Shown: piece after piece, positions 1 through 10,000 of the stretch
How the letters are laid out: every line of letters starts with the position of its first letter
Numbering within the stretch: position 1 is the first letter of the stretch
Assembly: GCA_946541955.1 (NCBI GenBank)
Contig: CAMNJZ010000009.1
Coordinates: forward strand, 1 to 40,180
Direction: 5' to 3'
Length of the DNA stretch: 40,180 bases
Origin: an uncultured Lachnospiraceae bacterium
GTDB lineage: Bacteria; Bacillota; Clostridia; Lachnospirales; Lachnospiraceae
Program-made: the position numbers and the translations under genes
Notes under the pieces: model-generated
What the model saw: only the letters and a program-made list of their open reading frames with translations
What the model was told of the DNA's origin: nothing
Databases searched by the model: none

Positions 1-1
1 G

Positions 2-85
2 CAGTACAGCCAGCCGCAGCAGCAGTACAGCCAGCCGCAGTACAGTCAGCCGCAGTACAGTCAGCCGCAGCAGTACGGCCAGCCC
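2..85 (+). repeat. In-frame 15-bp tandem repeat CAGTACAGYCAGCCG encoding QYSQP units
   Basis: Units at 2-16, 23-37, 38-52, 53-67 and a degenerate unit at 71-85. Confidence 0.85.
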
Positions 86-514
86 CAGAGTAATTTCGCA
101 GGCGGCTATACCGGAAATACAAATGGCGGGACGGTGGTCCTGAACAATGTAAGTATATCTGAAGGAACGACCGTTCTGAATCCATCCATGAACAATCTCG
201 GAAAAGCGGCCCCTGTGCTTCAGCCTTATATTGTCCGCTGTAAAACCAATGAAGAAATCCGCATTGCAAAGGATGTCTTCCGAATCGGCAAGGAAAGAAG
301 CTTTGTGGATTATTTCATCATGGATAATCCGACTGTATCCAGAAGCCATGCGGATATTGTAAGGCATAACAATGAATACTTTATCAAAGACAATAATTCT
401 CTGAACCATACCTTCATTGAGGGAAATCAGCTTGAGCCAAATAAAGAGTATCCGCTGAAAACAGGCATGCACTTTGTGCTTTCCAATGAGGAATTCGAGT
501 TTAAGTTACGATAA
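2..514 (+). CDS. FHA-domain protein, C-terminal part (5' end outside window), with Q/Y/S/P-rich linker before the FHA domain
   Basis: Frame is open to the left edge (QYSQPQQQYSQPQ...). C-terminus has FHA hallmarks: FRIGKERSFVDYFIMDNPTVSRSHADIV...YFIKDNNSLNHTFIEG. Confidence 0.85.
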   Translation, partial: QYSQPQQQYSQPQYSQPQYSQPQQYGQPQSNFAGGYTGNTNGGTVVLNNVSISEGTTVLNPSMNNLGKAAPVLQPYIVRCKTNEEIRIAKDVFRIGKERSFVDYFIMDNPTVSRSHADIVRHNNEYFIKDNNSLNHTFIEGNQLEPNKEYPLKTGMHFVLSNEEFEFKLR

Positions 515-532
515 ATCAGCAAGGGGCAAAGT

Positions 533-1303
533 ATGAGAATAGAGACAGCTTACTCTACAGACATCGGGAAGAAGCAGACAAATCAGGACTCCTGCATGCT
601 CGATACAGCAGAAACCTATTATGGCCCAGTTTCATTGGCGGTCGTTGCTGACGGGATGGGAGGACTGCAGAAAGGAGAACTTGCCAGTGCAGAAGTGGTC
701 CGGGCCTTGGATCAATGGTTCCAGAATGACTTCCCAAACATGATCAGCCACGATATTTCCAGCAGCAGTATCTTTGACAGCTGGAGAACCATTTTAGAAA
801 ATATGAATTCCCGGCTGACCAGGTTTGGGCAGAAATCAGGGGTCAATATCGGGACTACAGTGGCGATCCTTCTTAATATTGCCGACAGATATTATTTTAT
901 GAACGTCGGAGACTCCCGCATATACCTTGTTACGGATGAGGATACACAGATCATTACAAAGGATCATACCCTTGTAATGCATGAAGTAGAACAGGGAAGA
1001 CTCCGTCCTGACCAGGTGGAGACAGATGCCCGCAGAAATGTTCTTTTGCAGTGCATAGGCGCGTCTCCCGTTATTAATCCCTACTACGCAGAAGGAAGAA
1101 TACAAAAAGATTCAGTCTTTGTTTTGTGTTCAGATGGTTTCCGGCATGTGATCAGTACTGGAGAAATCCATGCTGCAATGCGGCCCTGTGTCCAGAATGG
1201 AGAACAGGATATGGAAAGGCATCTGAGAAGTCTGATCGACCTCGATATGCAGCGAGGAGAGAATGACAATATAACGGCAGTTGCTGTTTTGGTCCGCTCG
1301 TAA
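533..1303 (+). CDS. PP2C-family Ser/Thr protein phosphatase (Stp/PrpC-like)
   Basis: Motifs TDIGKKQTNQDS, VVADGMGG, GTTVAILL, NVGDSRIY, FVLCSDGF, DNITAVAV. Confidence 0.93.
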   Translation: MRIETAYSTDIGKKQTNQDSCMLDTAETYYGPVSLAVVADGMGGLQKGELASAEVVRALDQWFQNDFPNMISHDISSSSIFDSWRTILENMNSRLTRFGQKSGVNIGTTVAILLNIADRYYFMNVGDSRIYLVTDEDTQIITKDHTLVMHEVEQGRLRPDQVETDARRNVLLQCIGASPVINPYYAEGRIQKDSVFVLCSDGFRHVISTGEIHAAMRPCVQNGEQDMERHLRSLIDLDMQRGENDNITAVAVLVRS

Positions 1304-1328
1304 AAATGGCAGAAGGGAGCATAACGAT

Positions 1329-3344
1329 ATGGAAAATGTTCATTTATTGCCGCGAGGGACAGTCATTGGCGGCAAATACGAAGTCCTGAGAAAAATCGGC
1401 GAAGGCGGCATGAGTGTTGTCTACCTTGTCATGGATACACACCTCAACAAAAACTGGGCTTTAAAAGAAGTGCGAAGAGATCTGGTCCAGGATTTTGAGG
1501 TGGTCAAACAGGGGCTTGTTGTTGAAACAAATATGCTGAAAAAGCTGAGCCATCCATTTCTTCCCAGAATCGTTGACATTATTGAAACAGAAGGCGTCTT
1601 CTATGTAGTCATGGACTATATAGAAGGCATGACGCTGAAACAGGTCCTGGATGAATATGGTGCACAGCCCCAGGAGAAAGTGATTGAATGGGCCACAGAT
1701 CTTTGTGAGGTCCTCAACTATCTGCATACAAGAAATCCTGCAATCATTTACAGGGATATGAAGCCCGGCAATATAATGCTGAAGCCGGAAGGCGGCATTG
1801 TATTATTTGACTTTGGTATTGCCAGAGAATTTAAGGAAAAAAATGTAGCAGATACGACCTGTCTTGGAACCATCGGATATGCTGCGCCTGAACAGTTCGG
1901 CGGTCAGGGACAGACAACGGAAAGAACAGATATCTACGGCCTGGGAGCAACGCTTTACCACCTGGTGACCGGAATGGATCCCAGTGCACCGCCCTATGAA
2001 ATGGTGCCGATCCGTCAGGTGAATCCTGGCTTATCCTCCGGACTGGAGAAAATAATCCTTAAATGTACCCAGCGCAATCCTAACGACAGATACCAGAGCT
2101 GCGCGGAACTCATGTATGCCTTACAGCATTACAACGAAATGGATGTCGAGTTCCGAAAAAGGCAGAGGAATAAGCTGATTTCCTTCCTTGTCCCTCTATG
2201 CATCAGCCTGATCAGCATTGGCGTCGCAATTTTTTCCTATTTTGGTCTGCAGACGCAGATACGGAACAATTATAACGAGATGCTGAGCATGGCGAACGAT
2301 GCAGCGACCCAGAGCCTGTATGCCGGGGAATATGATGTCAATGTGGTCAACCTCTTTACCGACACCATAGATATTGATCCCAGCATGGAAGATGCATATA
2401 TACGACTGTTGAATTACTGCAACAGGATCGGAGAAACGGAAGCGGGACTCAATGCGGTATGCACAAGGATCGATGCAGGTGTAGGCAATATTGATGAGAA
2501 TTCGAATCTGGTCATGCAGGTTGCAGAGCTGTATTTCGGAGGGAATTCTTATGATGACGATTTTGCCGTTGATTATACACTTGCAGCAAAGTACTTTTCT
2601 TTGGTCGATGAAGCAAAGGAGCCTGGCGTAAGGTACTATTCCGCCCTGGCGAGCGCTCTGGGAAGCTTCAGTGCAAATATCAACTGGAAGGACGTATCCT
2701 CTCTTCTGGACGAGTTCTCATCCTACAATGAGGGACAAACCCTGGATAAGAACCGGGTCAACAATTACATCCTTTCTGCAAATGTCTATACGGCGAACAA
2801 AAGAAACCTTAGCAGTGCAGGCGTTGATCCATATGAAAAGGCGATCGCTTTGCTGCATAAAGCAAATGAAGATGTAGAAATCCTGCTGAAAGATTTAAGG
2901 GCAGATTCCTCAAAATCAGCTGCAGAAGAAATGGAGATGGAAGACATACAGCGTCAGATCATCAGTGATCTTGCATCGAATTACAGTATGGCCTTCACCA
3001 TAGACAGTCCGGTGGGAGATTATGATCAGTCTCTGGAATATTATTCTCAGCTTCTCTCGCTTACAGACAATGCAGATGATGTGCGCAACATATATTTCAG
3101 AATGGCTGATATTTATGTTTCAAAAGGGAATAACGAGCAGACACAGAAGTACTTTGAAGACTTGATCAAGAGATATTCCTCCACTGCTTCTTCCTACCTT
3201 GCTTATGCTTCATGGCTTTATGAACAGGAAGACGCAGATGCAGCTGCAGAAATGTACAAGAGAGCCAGCCAGTGCGCAGATGCAGAAGAGGATTCCAATT
3301 ATCAAAGACTTGGAACGAAACTGAGAAATGCCGGAAAGATATAG
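1329..3344 (+). CDS. Transmembrane Ser/Thr protein kinase with C-terminal extracytoplasmic TPR-like region
   Basis: Kinase motifs GEGGMSVVYLV, ALKEV, YRDMKPGNIML, DFGIARE, GTIGYAAPEQF; TM helix LISFLVPLCISLISIGVAIFSYFG; helical repeats after the TM. ATG at 1329 has a GGGAG upstream. Confidence 0.92.
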   Translation: MENVHLLPRGTVIGGKYEVLRKIGEGGMSVVYLVMDTHLNKNWALKEVRRDLVQDFEVVKQGLVVETNMLKKLSHPFLPRIVDIIETEGVFYVVMDYIEGMTLKQVLDEYGAQPQEKVIEWATDLCEVLNYLHTRNPAIIYRDMKPGNIMLKPEGGIVLFDFGIAREFKEKNVADTTCLGTIGYAAPEQFGGQGQTTERTDIYGLGATLYHLVTGMDPSAPPYEMVPIRQVNPGLSSGLEKIILKCTQRNPNDRYQSCAELMYALQHYNEMDVEFRKRQRNKLISFLVPLCISLISIGVAIFSYFGLQTQIRNNYNEMLSMANDAATQSLYAGEYDVNVVNLFTDTIDIDPSMEDAYIRLLNYCNRIGETEAGLNAVCTRIDAGVGNIDENSNLVMQVAELYFGGNSYDDDFAVDYTLAAKYFSLVDEAKEPGVRYYSALASALGSFSANINWKDVSSLLDEFSSYNEGQTLDKNRVNNYILSANVYTANKRNLSSAGVDPYEKAIALLHKANEDVEILLKDLRADSSKSAAEEMEMEDIQRQIISDLASNYSMAFTIDSPVGDYDQSLEYYSQLLSLTDNADDVRNIYFRMADIYVSKGNNEQTQKYFEDLIKRYSSTASSYLAYASWLYEQEDADAAAEMYKRASQCADAEEDSNYQRLGTKLRNAGKI

Positions 3345-3360
3345 AAGGGAGAGATGACAA

Positions 3361-4038
3361 GTGCCGTATGAAGTGATGATGTATGCTGCACTCGCCTGTG
3401 CTGCTGTATCTTTCACCATTGCTTTGATTTTGTTTATTAATCTTAAGATCCCATCTGTGATCGGTGATTTAACAGGAAGTACTGCCAAAAAAGAAATTGC
3501 CGAAATGCAGAAGGAAGGTCGAATTGGAAGTTCCGGTACCTCAAGGACATCCAAAAACGAAGCGAAAGGCAGAAAGAAAAAACATAAAGAAAAGCCAGCA
3601 AAACACAATGAGCTTTCGGGGAGTACTGCAAAGCTTACGCAGAATGAGACGATGGATCCTGCTCCGGCCTTTGAAGGAACGGAGATCCCTCAGGAGAGAC
3701 CAGTACAAACCGCAGCAGCACAGACCTATTATGAGCCGGTCAATAGGCCCGGACCGGAAATGGATTACCAGACGAATCAGAACAGAAATCAGATGGTATA
3801 TCCGGCTGAGAATAAGGAAATAGCGCCAGCGAACAATACCTATAATACACAAAGACCCGCAGCCGGTAATGCTTCCTACAGAGGCACCATGGCTGGACAG
3901 ACGATTTGGATCAATGGGCCAGGAAGACAGGAAGAACAGGGAACCATCGTCCTGTCATCCGAAGATCAGAAATATCCTTCTCATTTTACATTGCTAAAAC
4001 ATGTAGTAGTTGTTAATACACAGGAACGCATAGACTGA
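3361..4038 (+). CDS. Single-TM protein with a long low-complexity tail, unknown function (GTG start)
   Basis: Co-directional, 17 nt after the kinase; N-terminal TM segment; Lys-rich then Q/N/P/T-rich tail; SD-like AAGGGAGAG upstream. Confidence 0.75.
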   Translation: MPYEVMMYAALACAAVSFTIALILFINLKIPSVIGDLTGSTAKKEIAEMQKEGRIGSSGTSRTSKNEAKGRKKKHKEKPAKHNELSGSTAKLTQNETMDPAPAFEGTEIPQERPVQTAAAQTYYEPVNRPGPEMDYQTNQNRNQMVYPAENKEIAPANNTYNTQRPAAGNASYRGTMAGQTIWINGPGRQEEQGTIVLSSEDQKYPSHFTLLKHVVVVNTQERID

Positions 4039-4058
4039 AGTTAAAGGGAGAGCAAGAA

Positions 4059-7000
4059 ATGGTAACCCGAAACAAATGGAGACAGCTCATTGGAATTCTG
4101 TCAGTTATCGTAATAACTGCGACGTCCTTTCCCGCAAATGTCATCGCGGAAGGCGGTACAGAAGAACCGAGCGTAACAGAAGAGACACAAGGTGCTTCTT
4201 CAGAAGAAAAAAAGTCGGACTCTGAAAATACCGGAAATACTGGAAATACAGAGACGCCTGCCTCAGAAGGGAAGCAGGAGAATACAGGGAACACTTCTGA
4301 AAATCAGACTGATAATTCAGAACCCGAAACAAATCAGGGAAATGACAATCCGACGGCAGAGACTGCGACGGCCAAAGTATCGATCAGCTCTGAGTCCGGA
4401 TCTTTTGTGATTGGAAAGACTGCCGATACCAGCAGTATTCGTTTAAAAGCAGCGGTCAGCGAATATGAGGGCAGCTACAACCTGGCATGGACTGGCACGA
4501 ACGGTATTTCTATTCAGGGAGCCGACAAAGAAACCGCAACAGTTACCGGTTCAAAGGCCGGAACAGCAGAAGTAACTGTTAAGGTGACCAGTTCAGACGG
4601 TATGGTACTGGGAACAGATACAGTGGAAGTAAAAGTCTGGACAGACCGTGCTGTATCTTCCCGCGTCTATACCGATACACCGAATAATAATTCCAAGGCA
4701 ACAAAAAAGGCATATGTAGGCGAAAGCCTCCGCTGGGTCATCGAATCTTCCAATGACGAGAATGATGCAGAAAGCAATTATACTTTCCAGTGGATGAAGA
4801 AAGAAAACAATGCGTTTTCTGCAATCAAAAATGCTGTGAAAGAATCCTACAGCCCCAAGGAACCTGGAACCTATAAGGTTGTCGTATCCAGATCTGAAGG
4901 AAATTATTATCATGAATTTTCCTTTGAATCTGAGGAAGTCACAGTCGAAAAGACCCCTGTAACAGTCAGCTGGGAGAGCGCTTCCAGAGAATTTGTGCGT
5001 GGCCTCAAGACATTTAACTATACTGGAAAATCTACGGTTACGGCGAAGGATTCTGTTTCCGGCGCTTCTTATGAAAAGGACAGTCTGTCAGCATCCATTA
5101 ACAATAAGACTTTTGATATCTCCTCCGCGCAGGTGGGGACATATACCATCCATCCTGCAAATGGTCTTGATGCTGAGAAGTATGATATTACAGATCATGG
5201 TGCAGAGGTAAAAATTACCAAAGCGGTTCTTGCAGTTACAGTAAAGCTCTCCGACAAGCAGTTTGATAATACAGAGGAACTGAAGGAAGATACAGAGATC
5301 ACGATTACTTTTGATGTAGATGATCTTTCAAAAGCAAGTCTTTCTGCAGAAACTACGGAACTCGTTCATGAAGATGGGACCCCTGTTACCATTCAGGATT
5401 TCATGATTTCTACCAAGGGACAGGTCGACCAGGATACAGACGCCAAGGTCAGTATCAGGGATGGAATAAAGTTCTTTGTTAAGACGCAAAAAGGCGTAAG
5501 CAGTAATTTTGGCGCAGAAGTTACTCTGTCGGATATTGTTATTAAGAAGAACGAATGGACCTTTGAGCAGGTCGGTGAATTAAAGGAAGCCGATGGTGTT
5601 GTTTACAGGGACTCCGATGGTATTTCCTGGACTAAAACAGGCGATGATGGCGCTTCCGTAGAGATCCTTGCCAAGGACGGGTTTACCTTATCTGATTCCC
5701 TGGAGGGAGATTACAAGGAGTCTGTCCAGATCAGATTCGGAACAGAACATACCTTTACAGTTTATGCGACGGATGCGGATGGCAATATCGGCCAGATTGT
5801 TTATGACGATGTATCCATTGACAACGAGGCACCGGAGGTTGATCTGGAAAAATCAACCTACGAAGTATTTGGACATCAGAACCGCACGAATACATATGCT
5901 GTTTCTGACACAGGCAGCGGCATCAAGGATATCGCTTATAGAATCAGTGAAACAGAAATTGATCCTGCCTATTCTGCAGGCAGTACTGAATGGACCCATG
6001 TACAGGTCCCTGAAAAGGAAGATGGAAAGGTAGAGCTGAAGCTTACAGTTCCGACCTATGGATATGTGTATTTCTATCTGGAGGATCACCTTGGAAATGC
6101 GGAAATCCGTAAGCTCCATATGCTTGTCCTTGAGGATGGAAAACCGGCTGTTTCCATGGAGTTAAAGGCTGAGGAAGTCGACGCTTCTAAAGCTTCGGTT
6201 CAGGTGACCGCAGAGGACAAAGGAAGCAGTGGAAATAATGCTTCCGGCATATCTTATATTGAATTCGCTTTAACAGACAGCGAGGGCAGAGACGTTACAG
6301 ACCAGGCTTCCTTCCTGATGGATGAAAAAGATGGCTACGTTCAGAACGGAACGAGAGTTGGCTTTGAAGAAGCTCCCGCAGATATTCAGTCCCTGAGCAA
6401 ATACACAAAGGCGGAAGCTGGAATGCAGATTTCCGGCAAGGACCTTGAAGGAACATACACACTGACTGTAAAAGCTGTAGATTTTTGCGGAAACGTCAGT
6501 GAGAGTAAAAGCGTAGATCTTGTTTTTGACACAAAGGCCCCTACTGTAACAGTCAGTATGGAGAACGGAAACCAGGTAGGGGATACATGGTATTACAACA
6601 AGAATAACTGCGGCGTAACCCTGATTTTTGAGGATTTGAATCTCTCCGAAGGCGGTACCTTCAGAGCTGTCATAACAGACAGTGCAGATACAGCGATTGA
6701 AAAAGAGATTTCAACAGCCGAACTGGAAGACAGCACGCAGGCAAGCATCAGATTCAGTGCTACAGAAATTGCAGCGCTTGCTGACGGCACGATCAATATT
6801 TCTGTCACTGCTGTTGACGCAAATGCAAACAGTACGAAAGACATCACCGCAATAGGAACCACTGCATCTGGAACAAAGGCTGCTTTTGTGCTGGATACAA
6901 TTGCTCCTCAGATCATCTCTGCGAAGCGCCAGAGTGCTGGTAAGGTGAATGACAAAGACATTAAAAAATTCATTGGTTCCAATAACCTCGCCATGACGCT

Positions 7001-10000
7001 GGTGATCGAGGATGAAAATATTGACAGTAAGCAGTTTAAAGGATCTTCGACCAAGGGAAAAGTTGGCTTTATGGCCACGGCTGAGGGAAACCAGGTGACA
7101 GCTGTCTTTGCCATGACAAAAGGTAAATATGGCTACCTGCTCATAGATGGAACAGACTATGCCGGAAATGTTCTTACAGTCTCTCCTACATATGAACATG
7201 GAAAGTATTCTGTCTGGACAAACACAGAGACCGGTGCAACAACCGACAGCACCTATGAAATCGTAACAGGTGAGCCGGCTGCTCATATTACATATAAGAA
7301 TGGCGTGAATGACCTTGAAAAGAGGTTTGTTTACGGAAAGGATGCATATTTCAATTCTTCTGTCGCAAGTGCCAGCGTGACGCTCAGTAATGTTGAAGCA
7401 GAGGACTATCCTTACTTATCTGCAGCCCTGATCGCGGAAGGCGAAGATCCTGAAACTGCTGAATTCAAAGTGTTTGATTCAGAGTCTATGACTTTCGAAT
7501 TCCCTGCAGATGGAGCCTACTATGTCCTTATTAAAGGCAGTAACCGCGCCATGACGCCTGTTACTGTCCAGGAACAGAATCTGGCGGGCGGAGAAGATCT
7601 CTCAGCAAAGCAGAGCAGCGAAACAAAAGTATATCAGTCTTCCTATAGGCTGATCCGGGATACCAAAGCTCCCAGAGCCGTAATCAATCTGATTCCGGGC
7701 GAGGGAACTGCAAATACGGAAATCAATTCCGAATATGGAGAACGGTATTACTTTAACAAGAGCTTCACTGCAGAACTGACTGTCAGCGACATTCATCTTG
7801 ATGAGGAAGCATCCACTGTACATTTTGTACAGGCATCTGCTGCAGATTATGAAGATGCATCCACAGTTACTTTCGCTTCCATAGATGATTACAGCAGTGA
7901 GATTGCCGGTACCTACAGTGCAGCTGATAATGCGGGCATTTTCAGAACCGAGATTACAACAGACGGTGTATACAGCTTTGCTGTATATGGCGAAGACCTT
8001 GCCGGTAATGCAGTCATTCTCGATTCTGTTCAATATGCTGATGGAAGCATTGCCGTCAACAAAGAAGAATGCAATGACAAGGAAGCCAACAAATCCAACA
8101 TTGTAGTACTTGATACAGTTATTCCGACCGGTAAGATTTTCGTTACTGCCGGAGAGGAGACTGTATATGAAATGACAACGGAAGGACAGGTATCTGTTTT
8201 AAAGCCTTATATCAATGAGAAAAAGGTTACGGTATCGGCTTTAGTAGATGAAAATGAAAAGACACCTGTCTCAATCAGCTTTATGCTGAATGAGAAAAAC
8301 AAACCTGCAGACCTTCCTGAAACAAGCGCTGATTATAAAGTTGGCCAGAGGGTGGATCTTGAGGCTGCCGCCAGCCAGGTATTTACTGTGAGCAATCTTG
8401 TGATCACAGATCTGGCCGGAAACAGTTCAGCCGCAACGCCTGAATCACGAAAGCTCTATCTGGATACAGATATACCGGATGGAGAATATGGAGATGCGAT
8501 TGCACCTCTGATCCAGATCAGTGCCAATAACGCTTCTTCTTACGGGGACGAAGGAACACCGCTGTTTAATGGAGACAGGGATGTCGAATTTAGAATTACA
8601 GTCGTAGATCCCTATGAACCCGACAAGAGTATGGAAGAGGACGCGGCCTTCAGCAGTTCCGGCTTAGCCAGCGTCAGCTGGAAACTGATCAATACAGCAA
8701 GCGGTCAGGAACTGATCCCTTCATCGGACCTGTATAAATTCGATGGTACTTTCTACCCTACAGCGGAAGAGGCGGCCAAGGAAGTTTATACATACTCTGT
8801 GAATGAGAAGGTCGTTGTCAGCAAGGATTCTTATAACTACAATACGCTGAAGCTGGTCGTTGAAGCCTACGACAATGCCGGAAATCATTTTGAACAGGAC
8901 TATGCCTTTGGTATAGATGCCACAGCCCCCGAAGTGACGGTCTCCTATGAGGGCGGCAGCGCTAAGTCAGGAAACTACTTTGACGGAGCGAGAAAAGCGA
9001 CTGTTACGGTTAAGGAAAGAAACTTTGATCCGGATAAACTGAAAGTGGTAGTTACCGGAGATTCTGAGGGCAGCACCGTAGCGGATGCCGGCGTTGTTAC
9101 AGTTCCTGACGAATGGACACCCGCTTCCGGAAACGGACAGGGCAATGGCGATAATGATACCTATACCAAGGAGATCACATTTAATAATAATGGCCATTAT
9201 ACACTGCATGTCTCCAGTGCGGATTATGGTGAGGACACAGCCGAGGACCATGTAGGAAATAAAGGCACCGTAAATTATACGGGCGAGGCACCCACCGACT
9301 TCTATATTGATACGGTTGGTCCGACCATTAAGTTTGTCATGGCCCTGTCAGAAAATGACAAGGATCCAGACGGCAATTATTACTACCGTGCAGATAACTG
9401 CGGCGTACAGGTAATCTTTTCGGATAATGGACGGCTTCTTGGCAGCTCTGACGGATCTGTCGAGAAATATATGATTTCTGTTGACGGAAAAAATGAAAAG
9501 GTCTTTTCTGACTTTGGCACAGGACAATCGTCAATCAAGCTTGGCTACAGTGCAGATGAACTGGCCAAGGACAGACTGATAGAAGACGGTTCCCATACGA
9601 TTACGATCACGGCAGTTGATGCGTCAGGAAACAGAACCACGGAAGTCATGGCTGACAGTAAGGGCGCAAATTTTGCAGGCAGTTCTAATCCGGGACCTAC
9701 AGCACAGTTTATCCTTGATACGGTAAATCCTGCTGTTACAGCTGTCTCTACGGATGCGGCTGATGGAAACAGCAGTAACTTCAGCGACTTAAAAGTCTAT
9801 GAAGATACGAACAGTGCATATTACAACAAAAACATCAGGATCACCCTGGATGTTAAGGATCAGTATGCTTCCAGCACTGCTTTCTCCGGAGCAATAAACA
9901 GCGAGAGCGGTGATGCAGTGAACGCTGCTGTCTCAGATCAGGCGGATGGCGTTGCAGCAGTATACTCCCTGAAAGCCGACAGCGCTTATACAGGTCTGAC

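Noticed and set aside
2-85. Tandem CAG-rich repeats as a possible CRISPR-like array
   Set aside because: Units are contiguous, in-frame and encode QYSQP; no unique spacers.
1281-1328. Earlier start of the STPK at 1281
   Set aside because: It overlaps the PP2C gene without an SD; the ATG at 1329 has one and begins the expected kinase N-terminus.
6711-7286. Several 60-190 aa ORFs inside the giant Ig gene on the minus strand
   Set aside because: Cys/Ile-rich nonsense-like translations within a well-supported coding region.
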